A stretch of 64,000 nt of DNA, taken from assembly GCF_000224335.1 (NCBI RefSeq), contig NZ_AFXZ01000009.1:148843-212842 (forward strand). Direction: 5' to 3'. This DNA is from Bizionia argentinensis JUB59. GTDB lineage: Bacteria; Bacteroidota; Bacteroidia; Flavobacteriales; Flavobacteriaceae. The position numbers and the translations under genes were made by a program. The notes under the pieces are model-generated. The model saw only the letters and a program-made list of their open reading frames with translations, was not told the origin of the DNA and made no database searches. Numbering within the stretch: the first letter of the stretch is position 1; every line of letters starts with the position of its first letter. Below are positions 54,022-63,996 of this stretch, in pieces.

Positions 54022-55194
54022 CTAATCATCCAATCTATTATCATCAAAAGCAGACGGCAGTAATTTTGGAATAAACTTTATAACCAACGGCAGCAGAAGC
54101 GCACCTCCAGGTAATAAAAAAATAGCCAAACTAGGTATGGATTTAAAAATGTCTATTAATTGTTTATTTACACGTTTTTGTTCTTCATCATTAAGCTCTC
54201 TAACGGTAGATTGCGATAGAAGTATCATTAGGTCTTTACTTTCTTGCAACTCTTTTAACAAACGCTTACTATTTCTGGAAATAAGCTTATAAACCATGTC
54301 GCTAGAATTATTGTAAAAAGTTTTCACAAGATTCTTGGAGCTTAATAGCGCTATTTTACCTTTATGTGTTTCGTAAAAAATATTTATAGCTTTAGTAGCT
54401 TCATCGGTATTGGATTTTTCCAACTCCAAATCTGCACTTAATTGGTTTAAAAAATCATATTCGCGTTTATCAATTACAGTATCTCCCCAAGCTGCCATGC
54501 AGGCAATATCCATAATATAATTCTTTTCTAAAGACATAGAAATATGCGAAAGCGCTTCTTTATAATCCATCTTCTCCGTATCGTGATAGCGCCTAGACTG
54601 CTCAAATAAATCAATTAAACTCGTGTCGTAATCACTCTTTTGGATTTTAGAATTCAAGGTCTGCACCACGATAGTTTCAACAGATGCTTCAAAATTTTGA
54701 AGATATATTTCAGAAATACTTTTCGTAGTTAAAAACGTTTTATAAGCTAGAACGTCGGTGAATAATAGCGCATTGGTAATAAAATAATTAAAGCTTCTTT
54801 CAAAAATATTATTATCAATCTGAACCCTTTTATTAATAATCTTTTCCAGCGTTGATACGTTTTTAGTACCGCCTAGTAATTCGGAGAAAAAAGATGCTTT
54901 ATAGGCGTTGATGTGCGTGTAAAAATCAATAACACTATCAATAAAGTTCGTTTTTGATTCAGTAATACCATGAATATAATTGAAAGCGGTAATTAAATTA
55001 ATTTTACAAATCTCATCACTAGTAAAGTCTGAATTAGATACATAATTCTTGAAAACACTTACGTTACTGCCGTAAATGAATCCATTATATCGGAGTTCTT
55101 TATAAAATTCATCCGTTGGAAGTTTATTAAGATCCGTGCTTAAATTTTCTACTACTAATAGTTTATTAATCCAGCCGTTTGCCGATGGGTTCAT
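54022..55194 (-). CDS. LETM1-like protein, 390 aa
   Basis: Largely helical soluble protein with a hydrophobic C-terminal SLAIFLLPGGALLLPLVIKF followed by IPKLLPSAFDDN, as in LETM1-related proteins of Flavobacteriaceae, which have been linked to biofilms. Function in the cell not established. It is convergent with the LytTR gene. Confidence 0.8.
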   Translation of the reverse strand: MNPSANGWINKLLVVENLSTDLNKLPTDEFYKELRYNGFIYGSNVSVFKNYVSNSDFTSDEICKINLITAFNYIHGITESKTNFIDSVIDFYTHINAYKASFFSELLGGTKNVSTLEKIINKRVQIDNNIFERSFNYFITNALLFTDVLAYKTFLTTKSISEIYLQNFEASVETIVVQTLNSKIQKSDYDTSLIDLFEQSRRYHDTEKMDYKEALSHISMSLEKNYIMDIACMAAWGDTVIDKREYDFLNQLSADLELEKSNTDEATKAINIFYETHKGKIALLSSKNLVKTFYNNSSDMVYKLISRNSKRLLKELQESKDLMILLSQSTVRELNDEEQKRVNKQLIDIFKSIPSLAIFLLPGGALLLPLVIKFIPKLLPSAFDDNRLDD

Positions 55195-55341
55195 GGTTAT
55201 GCATTTAAAGATGTAAAGATAAAATATTAATCTAAATCATACGCAAAAATCGATGTTACCATAATTTTAATAAAACCGACATGAAAGAAATTGCGTAGGT
55301 ATGTTTGAGATTAAATAATTAATAAACTAAAACTAGAAATT

Positions 55342-55992
55342 ATGAAAAACATGAAAATTTATTTGGGAATTGGTGTCGCGGTAGTGGCCGGTTTCTTTTT
55401 GGTAGCAGCCGATCATATCGATGCGCCCGCCGTAGCAGGAGGAACAAGTGATATTACCGATTTTTACGCCTTTCAAGGTGAAAACACAGACAATCTTGTA
55501 TTTGTGGCAAATCTTCAAGGCTTGTTAAGTCCGGGGAGCACGGCAGATGCTGCGTTTGATGAGAATGTATTGATACAATTTAATATCGATACCAATCAGG
55601 ATAACGTGGAAGACTTGGTTATTCAAGCCATTCCAAGAGATGGTAAAATGTATTTCTTCGGACCTGCAGCACCAACTACAACGGGACTAAATAGTTCTAT
55701 TCTTTCTGAAGATAACAGTGGCGTTGTAACTATTTCTCAATATGGGCAGTCGCCAGAAATTGAAGAAGAAAATGGTATGACGTTTTTTGCAGGACCACGA
55801 GACGATCCATTTTTTATGGACTTCGCACGTTATGGTGATATTATAGCCGGTAATGAAACCGAATTCGCTAATCCAGGTTCAGACACGTTTGCAGGAACCA
55901 ATGTTATGTCGGTTGTAGTTGAAGTGCCAAAAAGTATGGTGGGTAGTTCAGGAACTATTAATACTTGGATAACAACCAAAAGAAAACAATAA
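55342..55992 (+). CDS. DUF4331 secreted protein (N-terminal-type half), 216 aa
   Basis: Signal peptide (IYLGIGVAVVAGFFLVA), immediately followed by the DUF4331 hallmark ADHIDAP and DITDFYAFQGEN. Ends with VPKSMVGSSGTINTWITT. The DUF4331 features found in the next gene (DQMGRPAVNT) are absent here, as if one family protein were split. Confidence 0.85.
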   Translation: MKNMKIYLGIGVAVVAGFFLVAADHIDAPAVAGGTSDITDFYAFQGENTDNLVFVANLQGLLSPGSTADAAFDENVLIQFNIDTNQDNVEDLVIQAIPRDGKMYFFGPAAPTTTGLNSSILSEDNSGVVTISQYGQSPEIEEENGMTFFAGPRDDPFFMDFARYGDIIAGNETEFANPGSDTFAGTNVMSVVVEVPKSMVGSSGTINTWITTKRKQ

Positions 55993-56018
55993 TAACTAAC
56001 ATTTAAAACACACATATT

Positions 56019-56588
56019 ATGAAAAATATAAAATATATAATGAGCTTGGTTGTTTTATCAGCTATAACTTTAAGTTGTTCAAACGATGATGATTTTACAC
56101 CGACACCTGGTGCTACAGGCCCTGATTTCTCTGGAGTTTATACACAACAAGATCAAATGGGTAGACCAGCCGTAAATACGGTTTTTGTTTCTGGAGCCAG
56201 CAAAAACATGTTTAATAAAACCATACCTTCTCAACAAAGTAGTGCTTTTCAGGCTATGTTTCAAGCAAATTTAGAAGGCTTAAGTCCTGCATATGCAAAC
56301 CCAGGCGATACAAATGCATTGGGATTAACATCTGCAGAATTCACAGGCTTATTAGCAACCGATGTACTTAACGTGTCTTTGGATGGAACTACTACGTTTT
56401 TTGATGGAACGAATGTATTGACAGGTAGAAACTTAACAGACGATGTCATTACCGTAGAATTAATTTTAATTTTTGGAGGTGAAGCAGGTTTAACAAATCC
56501 AGAGTTTCCAGGTTTATCTAATGATAATGTGGACGGCAACGATAAAGCTTTTTTAACTGGATTTCCATACTTGGCTAGCGCTTGGTAG
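56019..56588 (+). CDS. DUF4331-related lipoprotein (C-terminal-type half), 189 aa
   Basis: Lipoprotein signal ending in LSC with a following SNDDD, then GVYTQQDQMGRPAVNTVFVS, the second half of the DUF4331 family. It is 26 bp after the first DUF4331 gene and is followed by a terminator. Presumably the two act together in the envelope. Confidence 0.82.
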   Translation: MKNIKYIMSLVVLSAITLSCSNDDDFTPTPGATGPDFSGVYTQQDQMGRPAVNTVFVSGASKNMFNKTIPSQQSSAFQAMFQANLEGLSPAYANPGDTNALGLTSAEFTGLLATDVLNVSLDGTTTFFDGTNVLTGRNLTDDVITVELILIFGGEAGLTNPEFPGLSNDNVDGNDKAFLTGFPYLASAW

Positions 56589-56595
56589 AAATCCT

Positions 56596-56634
56596 TAATC
56601 AGGGCATGGAAGGGCATGCTCTGATTATTTTTTA
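56596..56634 (+). terminator. Terminator after the DUF4331 pair
   Basis: TAATCAG (56596-56602) pairs with CTGATTA (56621-56627) and GCATG (56604-56608) with CATGC (56615-56619), followed by T residues. Confidence 0.8.
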
Positions 56635-56671
56635 TTGCAAACAAACATATCAACTTTAAACGCACCAACAA

Positions 56672-57967
56672 ATGAAAACACTTAACTATTACATAACACT
56701 CATGGTTTGCGTGATTACGCTTTCCAGTTGTGAAAATCAAACAGAAAAAATAACTAAACAGTCGGAATATAACACCTATCTAGAGATTGTTGAGAATGAA
56801 GCGCTGCAAAAAGCTGAAGAGGATCTTTTATTTTGGGAAAATAAGCTAGAAAAAGAACCATCGCAATATCCTTATTTAGCCAAAATTGCGGCGTCGAATT
56901 CTCAATTATTCACAATATCTGGAAATATTTCCAATTTAATAGTTGCCGAAACAAATTTGAAAGCGTTAAATGAAAGAACACATTATAATAATACGGGATA
57001 CTTACGCAGTTTGGCAAGAAACTATATTTCTCAACACCGTTTTCGTGAAGCTAAAGATTTATTATTAAAAGCGAAGGAGAATGGGGAGAATATAGAAGCG
57101 ACTTATAAAATGCTTTTTGATGTGGAATTAGAGCTTGGCGATGTCACGGCAGCTAAAACGTATTTAGAAAATATTAAGGATTTAAGCAGTTTCGATTATT
57201 TAATCCGACTTTCTAAATGGAGTGATCATCAAGGCAATTTAGATGCAGCCATAAAGTATATGGAAAAAGCAACAGCCATTGCGGAGAGTTCCAATATTAA
57301 TACCTATAAAGAATGGGCTTATACTAATTTAGCCGATTTTTATGGTCACGCAGGAAAAATTGAACAATCTTATAATTATTATTTGAAAGCTTTGGCATTG
57401 AACCCAAATGACGCGTATGCTAAAAAAGGAATTGCGTGGATTGTCTATTCTTATGAAAGAAACCCAGAAGAAGCTATGCGAATTTTAAATTCACTTACCC
57501 AAGGTTATCACGTACCAGATTTGTATTTATTAAAAGCCGAAATTGCTGATTTTATGCAAAACAAGCAATTGAACATTAATAATATTGACACGTATTTAGC
57601 GCTTGTTTCAGATACAAATTATGGTGATATGTATAACGCTTATAATATTGAGTTGTTTTTAGATTCTACAAGTCAGATGAATAAGGCTTTGGCTTTAGCA
57701 AATAGGGAAATACAAAACCGCCCAACAGCCCAATCTTATGATTTGTTAGCATGGAGTTATTATAAAAAAGGAAATGTTAAAAAAGCGCTAAGTATAATGG
57801 AGGAATTTGTTGTAGGTAATACTTTTGAACCACTTGCTACGTATCATTTAGCAATTGTTTACAAGGCAAATGGCTTAAACGATAAAGCTAACGCTTTAAA
57901 GCCTGAATTAAAATCTAGTATTTATGAATTAGGCCCTGTTTTAACGCAAGAAATAAACAATATTTAA
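56672..57967 (+). CDS. TPR lipoprotein, 431 aa
   Basis: Lipoprotein signal (ITLMVCVITLSSC), then several TPR-like helix pairs, for example NLADFYGHAGKIEQSYNYYL, ALNPNDAYAKKGIAWIVY and LLAWSYYKKGNVKKALSIME. TPR proteins mediate protein contacts. It precedes the TonB receptor by 19 bp and is likely co-transcribed. Confidence 0.88.
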   Translation: MKTLNYYITLMVCVITLSSCENQTEKITKQSEYNTYLEIVENEALQKAEEDLLFWENKLEKEPSQYPYLAKIAASNSQLFTISGNISNLIVAETNLKALNERTHYNNTGYLRSLARNYISQHRFREAKDLLLKAKENGENIEATYKMLFDVELELGDVTAAKTYLENIKDLSSFDYLIRLSKWSDHQGNLDAAIKYMEKATAIAESSNINTYKEWAYTNLADFYGHAGKIEQSYNYYLKALALNPNDAYAKKGIAWIVYSYERNPEEAMRILNSLTQGYHVPDLYLLKAEIADFMQNKQLNINNIDTYLALVSDTNYGDMYNAYNIELFLDSTSQMNKALALANREIQNRPTAQSYDLLAWSYYKKGNVKKALSIMEEFVVGNTFEPLATYHLAIVYKANGLNDKANALKPELKSSIYELGPVLTQEINNI

Positions 57968-57986
57968 ATTAACCAAAACCAATAAT

Positions 57987-60227
57987 ATGTCCATTACAAA
58001 TTCACTAAACTACATCTTTTTTCTATTTATTTTAGGCACTGTTGCACAGGCTCAAAATATAAAAGGAATTGTTACCGATGAAGAAGGTCAACCCATTGAA
58101 AACGCTTATGTGTATAATTTAAATGCATCAAGCCACACGCATTCATTGTCCAATGGTTCCTTCGTTTTGGAGAAAAATAACCTAGGCGATTCTATAACCA
58201 TCGGTTTATTAGGTTACGAAAAAGCAACCGTGATTGTTGCCAAAGATTATTTTCAAAACAGATTAGAAATTGTTTTAATAAGTAAAGCCATTTTATTAAG
58301 TGAATTAATCATTAACGAGCAGGTAAATGCTATGAATAGTATTTCTAAAGTCGATTTGGAAACGAGCCCAGTAAACTCTTCTCAAGAGATTTTAAGAAAA
58401 ATTCCAGGATTAATCATTGGTCAACATGCTGGGGGTGGAAAAGCTGAACAAATATTTTTACGTGGTTTTGATATAGATCACGGAACGGATATTAACCTTT
58501 CTGTAGATGGAATGCCCGTTAACATGGTATCTCATGCACATGGTCAGGGTTATAGCGATTTGCATTTTATAATTCCTGAAACCATTAATAGTATCAATTT
58601 TGGAAAAGGACCATATGATGCGGATAAAGGTGATTTTGCCACAGCTGGTTACGTGGGGTTTAATACTAAAGATAATATTAATGGAAGTGAAGTAAGTTTG
58701 AGTTACGGACAATTTGGTTCTCTACGAACTTTAGGAATGTTCGATTTATTAAAAAATAATAAACGTTCTAACGCTTATGTAGCTTTAGAATATATAGAAT
58801 TTGATGGCCCATATGATTCGCCTCAAAACTTCAATCGTGTCAATCTATTTGGAAAATTTAGCACGTATTTAAAAGGTAATGATAAATTATCTTTAACCGT
58901 TTCTCATTTTACTAGTCGCTGGGATGCTTCGGGTCAAATTCCACAACGCGCTATTGATAGTGGTCTGATTTCACGTTTTGGTTCTATTGATGATACGGAA
59001 GGCGGAAATACTTCTAGAAGTAATATAAATGTGAGTTATGACGCGCAATTGAAAGATGATTTACAGTTTAAATCGAATGTTTTTTACAGTAAATATGATT
59101 TCGAACTGTATTCTAATTTTACTTTTTTCCTAGAAGACCCAATTAATGGCGATCAGATTAGGCAATTTGAAAGTCGTAATATATTTGGTTTTAACACCGC
59201 ATTTATTAAAGATACCCAAGTTGGTAATGTAGAAACAAAAATAACATCTGGGTTTGGGTTGCGCTATGATATGGTTAACGATGTAGAACTTTCTCATACA
59301 AAAGACCGTAACGAAACATTGGGCTACCTAGCATTTGGAGATGTAAATGAAACGAATATGTTTGGTTTTATGAAGGCTGAATTTCAGTTAAATAAATTTG
59401 TTATTTCACCTGCATTACGTTTAGATTATTTCAAATTCATGTATAATGATAATTTAGTTACAGCTTATGAAACCTTGTCTGAAACCAAAACAACTGTAAG
59501 TCCGAAATTGAATTTTTATTTCAATCAGAATAAAAACTTACAATGGTTTTTAAAATCTGGTATTGGTTTTCATTCAAACGATACGCGTGTTGTTGTGGCT
59601 AAAAGTGGCGAAGACATTCTGCCAAAAGCTTATGGTGCAGATTTAGGAGCTATTTGGAAGCCTTTTCCGAAAATGGTAGTTAATTCTGCTTTATGGTACT
59701 TGTTTTTAGAGCAGGAGTTTGTTTATGTTGGCGATGGCGGTGTGGTTGAACCAAGCGGGAAATCGGAACGCTACGGATTGGATGTTGGATTGCGTTACCA
59801 GTTTACAGATTGGTTGTATTTTAATACGGATGCTACTTTTACACATGCTAGAAGTGTAGAGGAACCAAGTGGTGCGAATTATATACCGTTAGCACCAGAT
59901 TTAACGCTAACAGGTGGTTTGGCTATCAATGATTTAAATGGTTTTTCTGCAGGAATTCGTTACCGCTTTATTGATGACAGACCAGCAAATGAAGATAATT
60001 CTATCGTTGCCAAAGGTTATTTGGTTACCGATTTAAATATAAACTATGCATTGAATAAAAATATCAGTTTCGGAATGGCTATTGAAAACCTTTTTGATAC
60101 CGAATGGAACGAAACACAATTTGCAACCGAAACACGTTTGCAAAGTGAAATTAATCCCGTAGATGAAATTCATTTTACACCAGGAACGACATTTTTTATA
60201 AAAGGTATGGTTAGTTATAAGTTTTAA
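57987..60227 (+). CDS. TonB-dependent outer membrane receptor, 746 aa
   Basis: Signal peptide, a carboxypeptidase-like N-terminal domain (GIVTDEEGQPIENAYVYN), a plug domain (LRKIPGLIIGQHAGGGKAEQ, FLRGFDIDHGTD) and a beta barrel ending in a C-terminal aromatic (VSYKF). The substrate is unknown; the plug starts with NSISKVDLETSPV. The linked TPR and DUF4331 lipoproteins may be accessory parts of the same uptake or surface system. Confidence 0.92.
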   Translation: MSITNSLNYIFFLFILGTVAQAQNIKGIVTDEEGQPIENAYVYNLNASSHTHSLSNGSFVLEKNNLGDSITIGLLGYEKATVIVAKDYFQNRLEIVLISKAILLSELIINEQVNAMNSISKVDLETSPVNSSQEILRKIPGLIIGQHAGGGKAEQIFLRGFDIDHGTDINLSVDGMPVNMVSHAHGQGYSDLHFIIPETINSINFGKGPYDADKGDFATAGYVGFNTKDNINGSEVSLSYGQFGSLRTLGMFDLLKNNKRSNAYVALEYIEFDGPYDSPQNFNRVNLFGKFSTYLKGNDKLSLTVSHFTSRWDASGQIPQRAIDSGLISRFGSIDDTEGGNTSRSNINVSYDAQLKDDLQFKSNVFYSKYDFELYSNFTFFLEDPINGDQIRQFESRNIFGFNTAFIKDTQVGNVETKITSGFGLRYDMVNDVELSHTKDRNETLGYLAFGDVNETNMFGFMKAEFQLNKFVISPALRLDYFKFMYNDNLVTAYETLSETKTTVSPKLNFYFNQNKNLQWFLKSGIGFHSNDTRVVVAKSGEDILPKAYGADLGAIWKPFPKMVVNSALWYLFLEQEFVYVGDGGVVEPSGKSERYGLDVGLRYQFTDWLYFNTDATFTHARSVEEPSGANYIPLAPDLTLTGGLAINDLNGFSAGIRYRFIDDRPANEDNSIVAKGYLVTDLNINYALNKNISFGMAIENLFDTEWNETQFATETRLQSEINPVDEIHFTPGTTFFIKGMVSYKF

Positions 60228-60305
60228 GTGTTTGTTGAAAATGAAAACGATTTATAAACAACTCATTGTTTAGAGGAAGTTTGTTTTGAATTTTTGTTTG
60301 TTTGT

Positions 60306-60335
60306 AAGCGCCCGTTTTATGCGGGCGCTTTTTTA
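60306..60335 (+). terminator. Terminator after TonB receptor gene
   Basis: AAGCGCCCG and CGGGCGCTT arms around TTTTATG, followed by T6: a very stable GC stem. Confidence 0.93.
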
Positions 60336-60406
60336 TAGGTATAAGTCAGCAATTTAATTAATGATAATTTTAAAGAACTCTATAGAAGTCTGAATTATTA
60401 AGATGA

Positions 60407-60826
60407 CTAAAGCGCTTCAATCTGATCAATTAGTTCCTGCGGACTTTTTACATAAGCGAAAAAACTATGTTGTGAACCATCTTTATTAAGTATAACAATT
60501 GTTGGAACGGCTTCTATTTGATATTCTGCTCGGGTACTTTTAACATATTCTTGGTTTTCTACATTCTCTTTATCTAAATCATCATATACTTTAACCATGA
60601 TGTATTTTTTGGAGTATTCAATAAATTCTTCTTTTGTAAACGCATATTTATTAAGCATTCTACACGGCACACATTTGTCCATTCCAAAGTATATTAAAAC
60701 GTCTTTATTTTGTTTTTCGGCAAGTGAAATCCCTTCTTTTATGGTGTCTTTCCAGTTGATTTGCTCTTGAGAAAAACTGAAAGTTGTAGTTAATATGACT
60801 AAAATAATTAGAATAGAATACTTCAT
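60407..60826 (-). CDS. Secreted thioredoxin-fold protein, 139 aa
   Basis: Signal peptide (ILIILVILTTTFSFS), then a thioredoxin fold with C-x2-C (DKCVPCRML) and VPTIVILNKDG containing the cis-proline. Likely an envelope thiol oxidoreductase; substrates unknown. Convergent with the TonB receptor gene. Confidence 0.87.
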   Translation of the reverse strand: MKYSILIILVILTTTFSFSQEQINWKDTIKEGISLAEKQNKDVLIYFGMDKCVPCRMLNKYAFTKEEFIEYSKKYIMVKVYDDLDKENVENQEYVKSTRAEYQIEAVPTIVILNKDGSQHSFFAYVKSPQELIDQIEAL

Positions 60827-61043
60827 GATGTTTGTTTTAAAGATCTGTAATTTAAGCTTGTGCGCTAAATAAAAACATGTTTATCCTCCAATTTAGACAT
60901 TAAAACTGGTATAGATAATTTTTGGACCATTAAATTATAAATGATGCTTTTCATGAGTAAGCTAGAAGTGAATTATTTATAGTATTAAGCTAATAGTATT
61001 CAAACCATTTTTATAAAATATTTTCGTTTTAATATTAAAACAA

Positions 61044-62429
61044 CTAGTTTTTATTTTTATAACTATCTGTAATTAAATTAGTTATATTTATCTTGAACCT
61101 TTTATGCAATAGAAAGGTATCTTTAAAATGGATAAAGGCTTCTTTTGAAATTCCACTTTGAGTGGCAGATTTCTCCCAGCTATTTATAGTTAATTTTTGA
61201 TTTTCAGATAGTACTAATAATGATTTTAGGGTTTCAATAGTTTTTTCTTTACCAAAGGATATTTCAAAAGCTTTAAATATTAACGGACCAAGTATATATC
61301 TATATTCAGAATCTATTTGTTTATTATCCGTAATATTAGCTAGTGGGATAAAGTTTTTATTCTCAATTGTATTAATATAGTATTCGTAATATTCGGCAAC
61401 ATTTTCTTTATTTGTATAGTCCTCAAGTACAACTAATGAAAGATACTCCGCAGTTGCTTCTAACCAAAACCAAGATAAAACTCCAGAATTAACGTTGTTT
61501 CCAAAATAATTGTGAGCTAGCTCGTGAGCAAAGAATTTATAATGATTTTCTTTAAATTTATTATTTTCAGCTAGTAATTCGTTAAAATCAAGATTTGAAA
61601 ACCCAAAGGCAGGATAGGAATTAAATCCCCAGTCATTATTTTTTAACGCTTTAACCGCATTGTGATTTATTATATAAATTTGATCGTTAAAATTAATCTC
61701 CAATAGATTTTCGTAATATTCTTTTATAGATTCAATATTATCAAATATTTTTTCAGCAGTATTTTCGCTTACATCTGCGTTAATCAAATAATTTCCACTA
61801 GTACTGGAGAAGTCAAAATCACCTGCAAATAGAAATAGGGGAACAGACTTTGTCGATGAAAATAAAGTTTTTATGCCCTTTTTTGGTTGCGTGCCATTCA
61901 AAAATACACTTTGTGGTTTATTAATGGTATTGACGGTAATTTTATAGGTGTAATTAGTTAGCAATCTGTCATTCTGTACATCATAGATAATTGGATACCA
62001 TTTTGATTGTTCCGTTGCTCTTAAGGTTTTATCATTTATTGCGATATACCCCTTAAAATCAAAGCCGTTTAAGCTGTCTTTATAAACAGGATAAGCACCA
62101 GAGTATTCAATTTTAAATTTATTATTCAATTCAATTTGCTCATTTTGCTCATTCACAAAATAATATTCTAGCCCTTCTCCATTGGTCTTTCCGTCATAAT
62201 ATCCATTGTAAGAAATGACTTGGTCTTCATTATTTTTAAAATACTTAATGTTCATTCCGTGATTAAGTAAGATTTTATATTTACTTAATTTAGGCAAGTT
62301 AGATAAAGTGAAATCACAATGTATAAAACCTTTTTCTATATCTAAAGTTACGGTACCAGTTATATGCGGTTGTGAAAATGAAATATTGATAAAGCCTAGT
62401 ACTATTATAATATAAGCTGTTTTTTTCAT
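61044..62429 (-). CDS. M1-like zinc metallopeptidase, secreted, 461 aa
   Basis: Signal peptide (AYIIIVLGFINISFS) and a gluzincin active site: HELAHNYFGN with the third ligand Glu in WFWLEATAEYLSL, 18 residues later, as in M1 aminopeptidases. It lacks the long C-terminal domain of large aminopeptidases. Cleaves peptides or proteins outside the inner membrane. Confidence 0.87.
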   Translation of the reverse strand: MKKTAYIIIVLGFINISFSQPHITGTVTLDIEKGFIHCDFTLSNLPKLSKYKILLNHGMNIKYFKNNEDQVISYNGYYDGKTNGEGLEYYFVNEQNEQIELNNKFKIEYSGAYPVYKDSLNGFDFKGYIAINDKTLRATEQSKWYPIIYDVQNDRLLTNYTYKITVNTINKPQSVFLNGTQPKKGIKTLFSSTKSVPLFLFAGDFDFSSTSGNYLINADVSENTAEKIFDNIESIKEYYENLLEINFNDQIYIINHNAVKALKNNDWGFNSYPAFGFSNLDFNELLAENNKFKENHYKFFAHELAHNYFGNNVNSGVLSWFWLEATAEYLSLVVLEDYTNKENVAEYYEYYINTIENKNFIPLANITDNKQIDSEYRYILGPLIFKAFEISFGKEKTIETLKSLLVLSENQKLTINSWEKSATQSGISKEAFIHFKDTFLLHKRFKINITNLITDSYKNKN

Positions 62430-62632
62430 AGAATTTTATGGTCATTTTTATAAAGACGATGATAATTTACTTTTGTACTAATCATTTACTTAAGATTGCA
62501 GTATGCTACTGCTAAATCTAAAATTTGCAGTCTAATTTATACAATTAATTATAATCCTAAACAAAAAATCAGTTTTTAACCTTCACAACCATTAGTTATG
62601 TTAGATAAAAACTGATTCAATATATATAGCTT

Positions 62633-63463
62633 TTAAGAAGCAGATGTAACCGCACCAAGCGTATATAATTGCTCCATTGTTGGTGATGTACTTCCGCCAG
62701 CTGGCTCTAATGTAATTCCAAATGCTTCTGAAGCATTCGCATTTTCTATGGTGAATATTTTAGTGCTGTTTTCAGTAAAGCCATCTATGGTACCCAAACT
62801 AGTTGGAGATAACGGATTTAAAGTTAAAGACCAAACTTGGTAAACCTTACCTTCAGGTGGTTCCGGTAACCCTTGAACATCTAAATAAACAGTGTTTTCT
62901 TTTTTATCCCAATATACTTGAGCATAGGATTCTGGCGAAACTACTTGTCCCGCAAGCGGTATTGCTACAATATCCTTATCGCGAATAACAGATAAAAGTT
63001 TTTGTGTTTCAGTTAAGTTAGCTGCTGTTTTGGTTATGCGCTCCTCTAGTAAAGTGTTATCTATCGTTTGTTTCTGTAGTTCGGTTTCAACAACTTGAAT
63101 GTCCGATTCCAAAGCACTATTTTGATTTAGTAACCAAAATAGGCCACCTGCGAGTAACACGGAAGCCGCCCAACCAGAATATGCAAACCAATTGGTTTTA
63201 GATTCTTGCAGAGGAATAACCTTCGTTTCGCTGTTAGAATTCAGATCTAGTTTATCTTTTACGGCTTTAAAAGAATGTTTGGAGTCTTTAGGAGAAGCTG
63301 CTGCCGTTAATTGCATAATGGCGCCTTCTATTTTTAAGACTTCGTCTAATAAGTCAGGGTTATCCTTTAATTTATGATAAACAGCTTCATTTTCGGCATC
63401 AGAAAGACTTCCAGCTATATAAAGCTCTAAAATTCCAGATTCTATGTATTCGTTATTTGTCAT
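62633..63463 (-). CDS. Anti-sigma factor (RskA-like), 276 aa
   Basis: Cytoplasmic N-terminus (ILELYIAGSLSDAENEAV), a membrane helix (WFAYSGWAASVLLAGGLFWLL cut: SGWAASVLLAGGLFWLL), coiled coil, and an extracytoplasmic RskA-like part with VYLDVQGLPEPPEGKVYQVW. Its ATG overlaps the sigma stop by one base. It would hold the sigma factor at 63463-63996 inactive. Confidence 0.88.
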   Translation of the reverse strand: MTNNEYIESGILELYIAGSLSDAENEAVYHKLKDNPDLLDEVLKIEGAIMQLTAAASPKDSKHSFKAVKDKLDLNSNSETKVIPLQESKTNWFAYSGWAASVLLAGGLFWLLNQNSALESDIQVVETELQKQTIDNTLLEERITKTAANLTETQKLLSVIRDKDIVAIPLAGQVVSPESYAQVYWDKKENTVYLDVQGLPEPPEGKVYQVWSLTLNPLSPTSLGTIDGFTENSTKIFTIENANASEAFGITLEPAGGSTSPTMEQLYTLGAVTSAS

Positions 63464-63996
63464 TAATCTATGTCGAGCATGGTTCGGAGCTCTTTTATAC
63501 AGTTTCTATTTCTTGTTTTAATGGTGCCAATAGGCATATCGAGTGTTTCAGAAGCTTCTTTTTGGGTAAACCCTTTAAAATAAAGCAGCTCGATAACTTC
63601 AATGCACTTTTCAGCTAACTTGTCTACAAACCTCTTAATACCAATAGCATTAGTTTGTTCGTTTAAGTCATCACTATCTTCTAGAATATCTACGAAAAAA
63701 TCAGCTTGAAGGTTTTTTTTAGAATTCTTAAAAGCTTTAGACCGTGTTTTATCAATAGCCGCATTACGCGCTATATTAAGTATCCAGGTAAAGAAACGGC
63801 CTTTTTTTGCCGTATAAGTTGCTGAATTATTCCAGGCTTTTATAAATACGTCCTGCATGACTTCTTCTGCCAAATCATTGTCACGAAGAATATTGTAAAT
63901 AACGCCATGCATACTTTTACTATACATGTTGTATAGGGTTTCAAATGCTTTTTCATTTTTATCCTGAAATTGTGAAACCAAAGTTTCTAACTGCAT
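63463..63996 (-). CDS. ECF sigma-70 factor, 177 aa
   Basis: Region 2 (NDLAEEVMQDVFIKAWNNSA, GRFFTWILNIARNAAIDKTR) and region 4 (FTQKEASETLDMPIGTIKTR) are clear. ATG at 63994-63996 is the first codon; its promoter lies at or beyond the window edge. Coupled to the anti-sigma gene. Confidence 0.92.
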   Translation of the reverse strand: MQLETLVSQFQDKNEKAFETLYNMYSKSMHGVIYNILRDNDLAEEVMQDVFIKAWNNSATYTAKKGRFFTWILNIARNAAIDKTRSKAFKNSKKNLQADFFVDILEDSDDLNEQTNAIGIKRFVDKLAEKCIEVIELLYFKGFTQKEASETLDMPIGTIKTRNRNCIKELRTMLDID

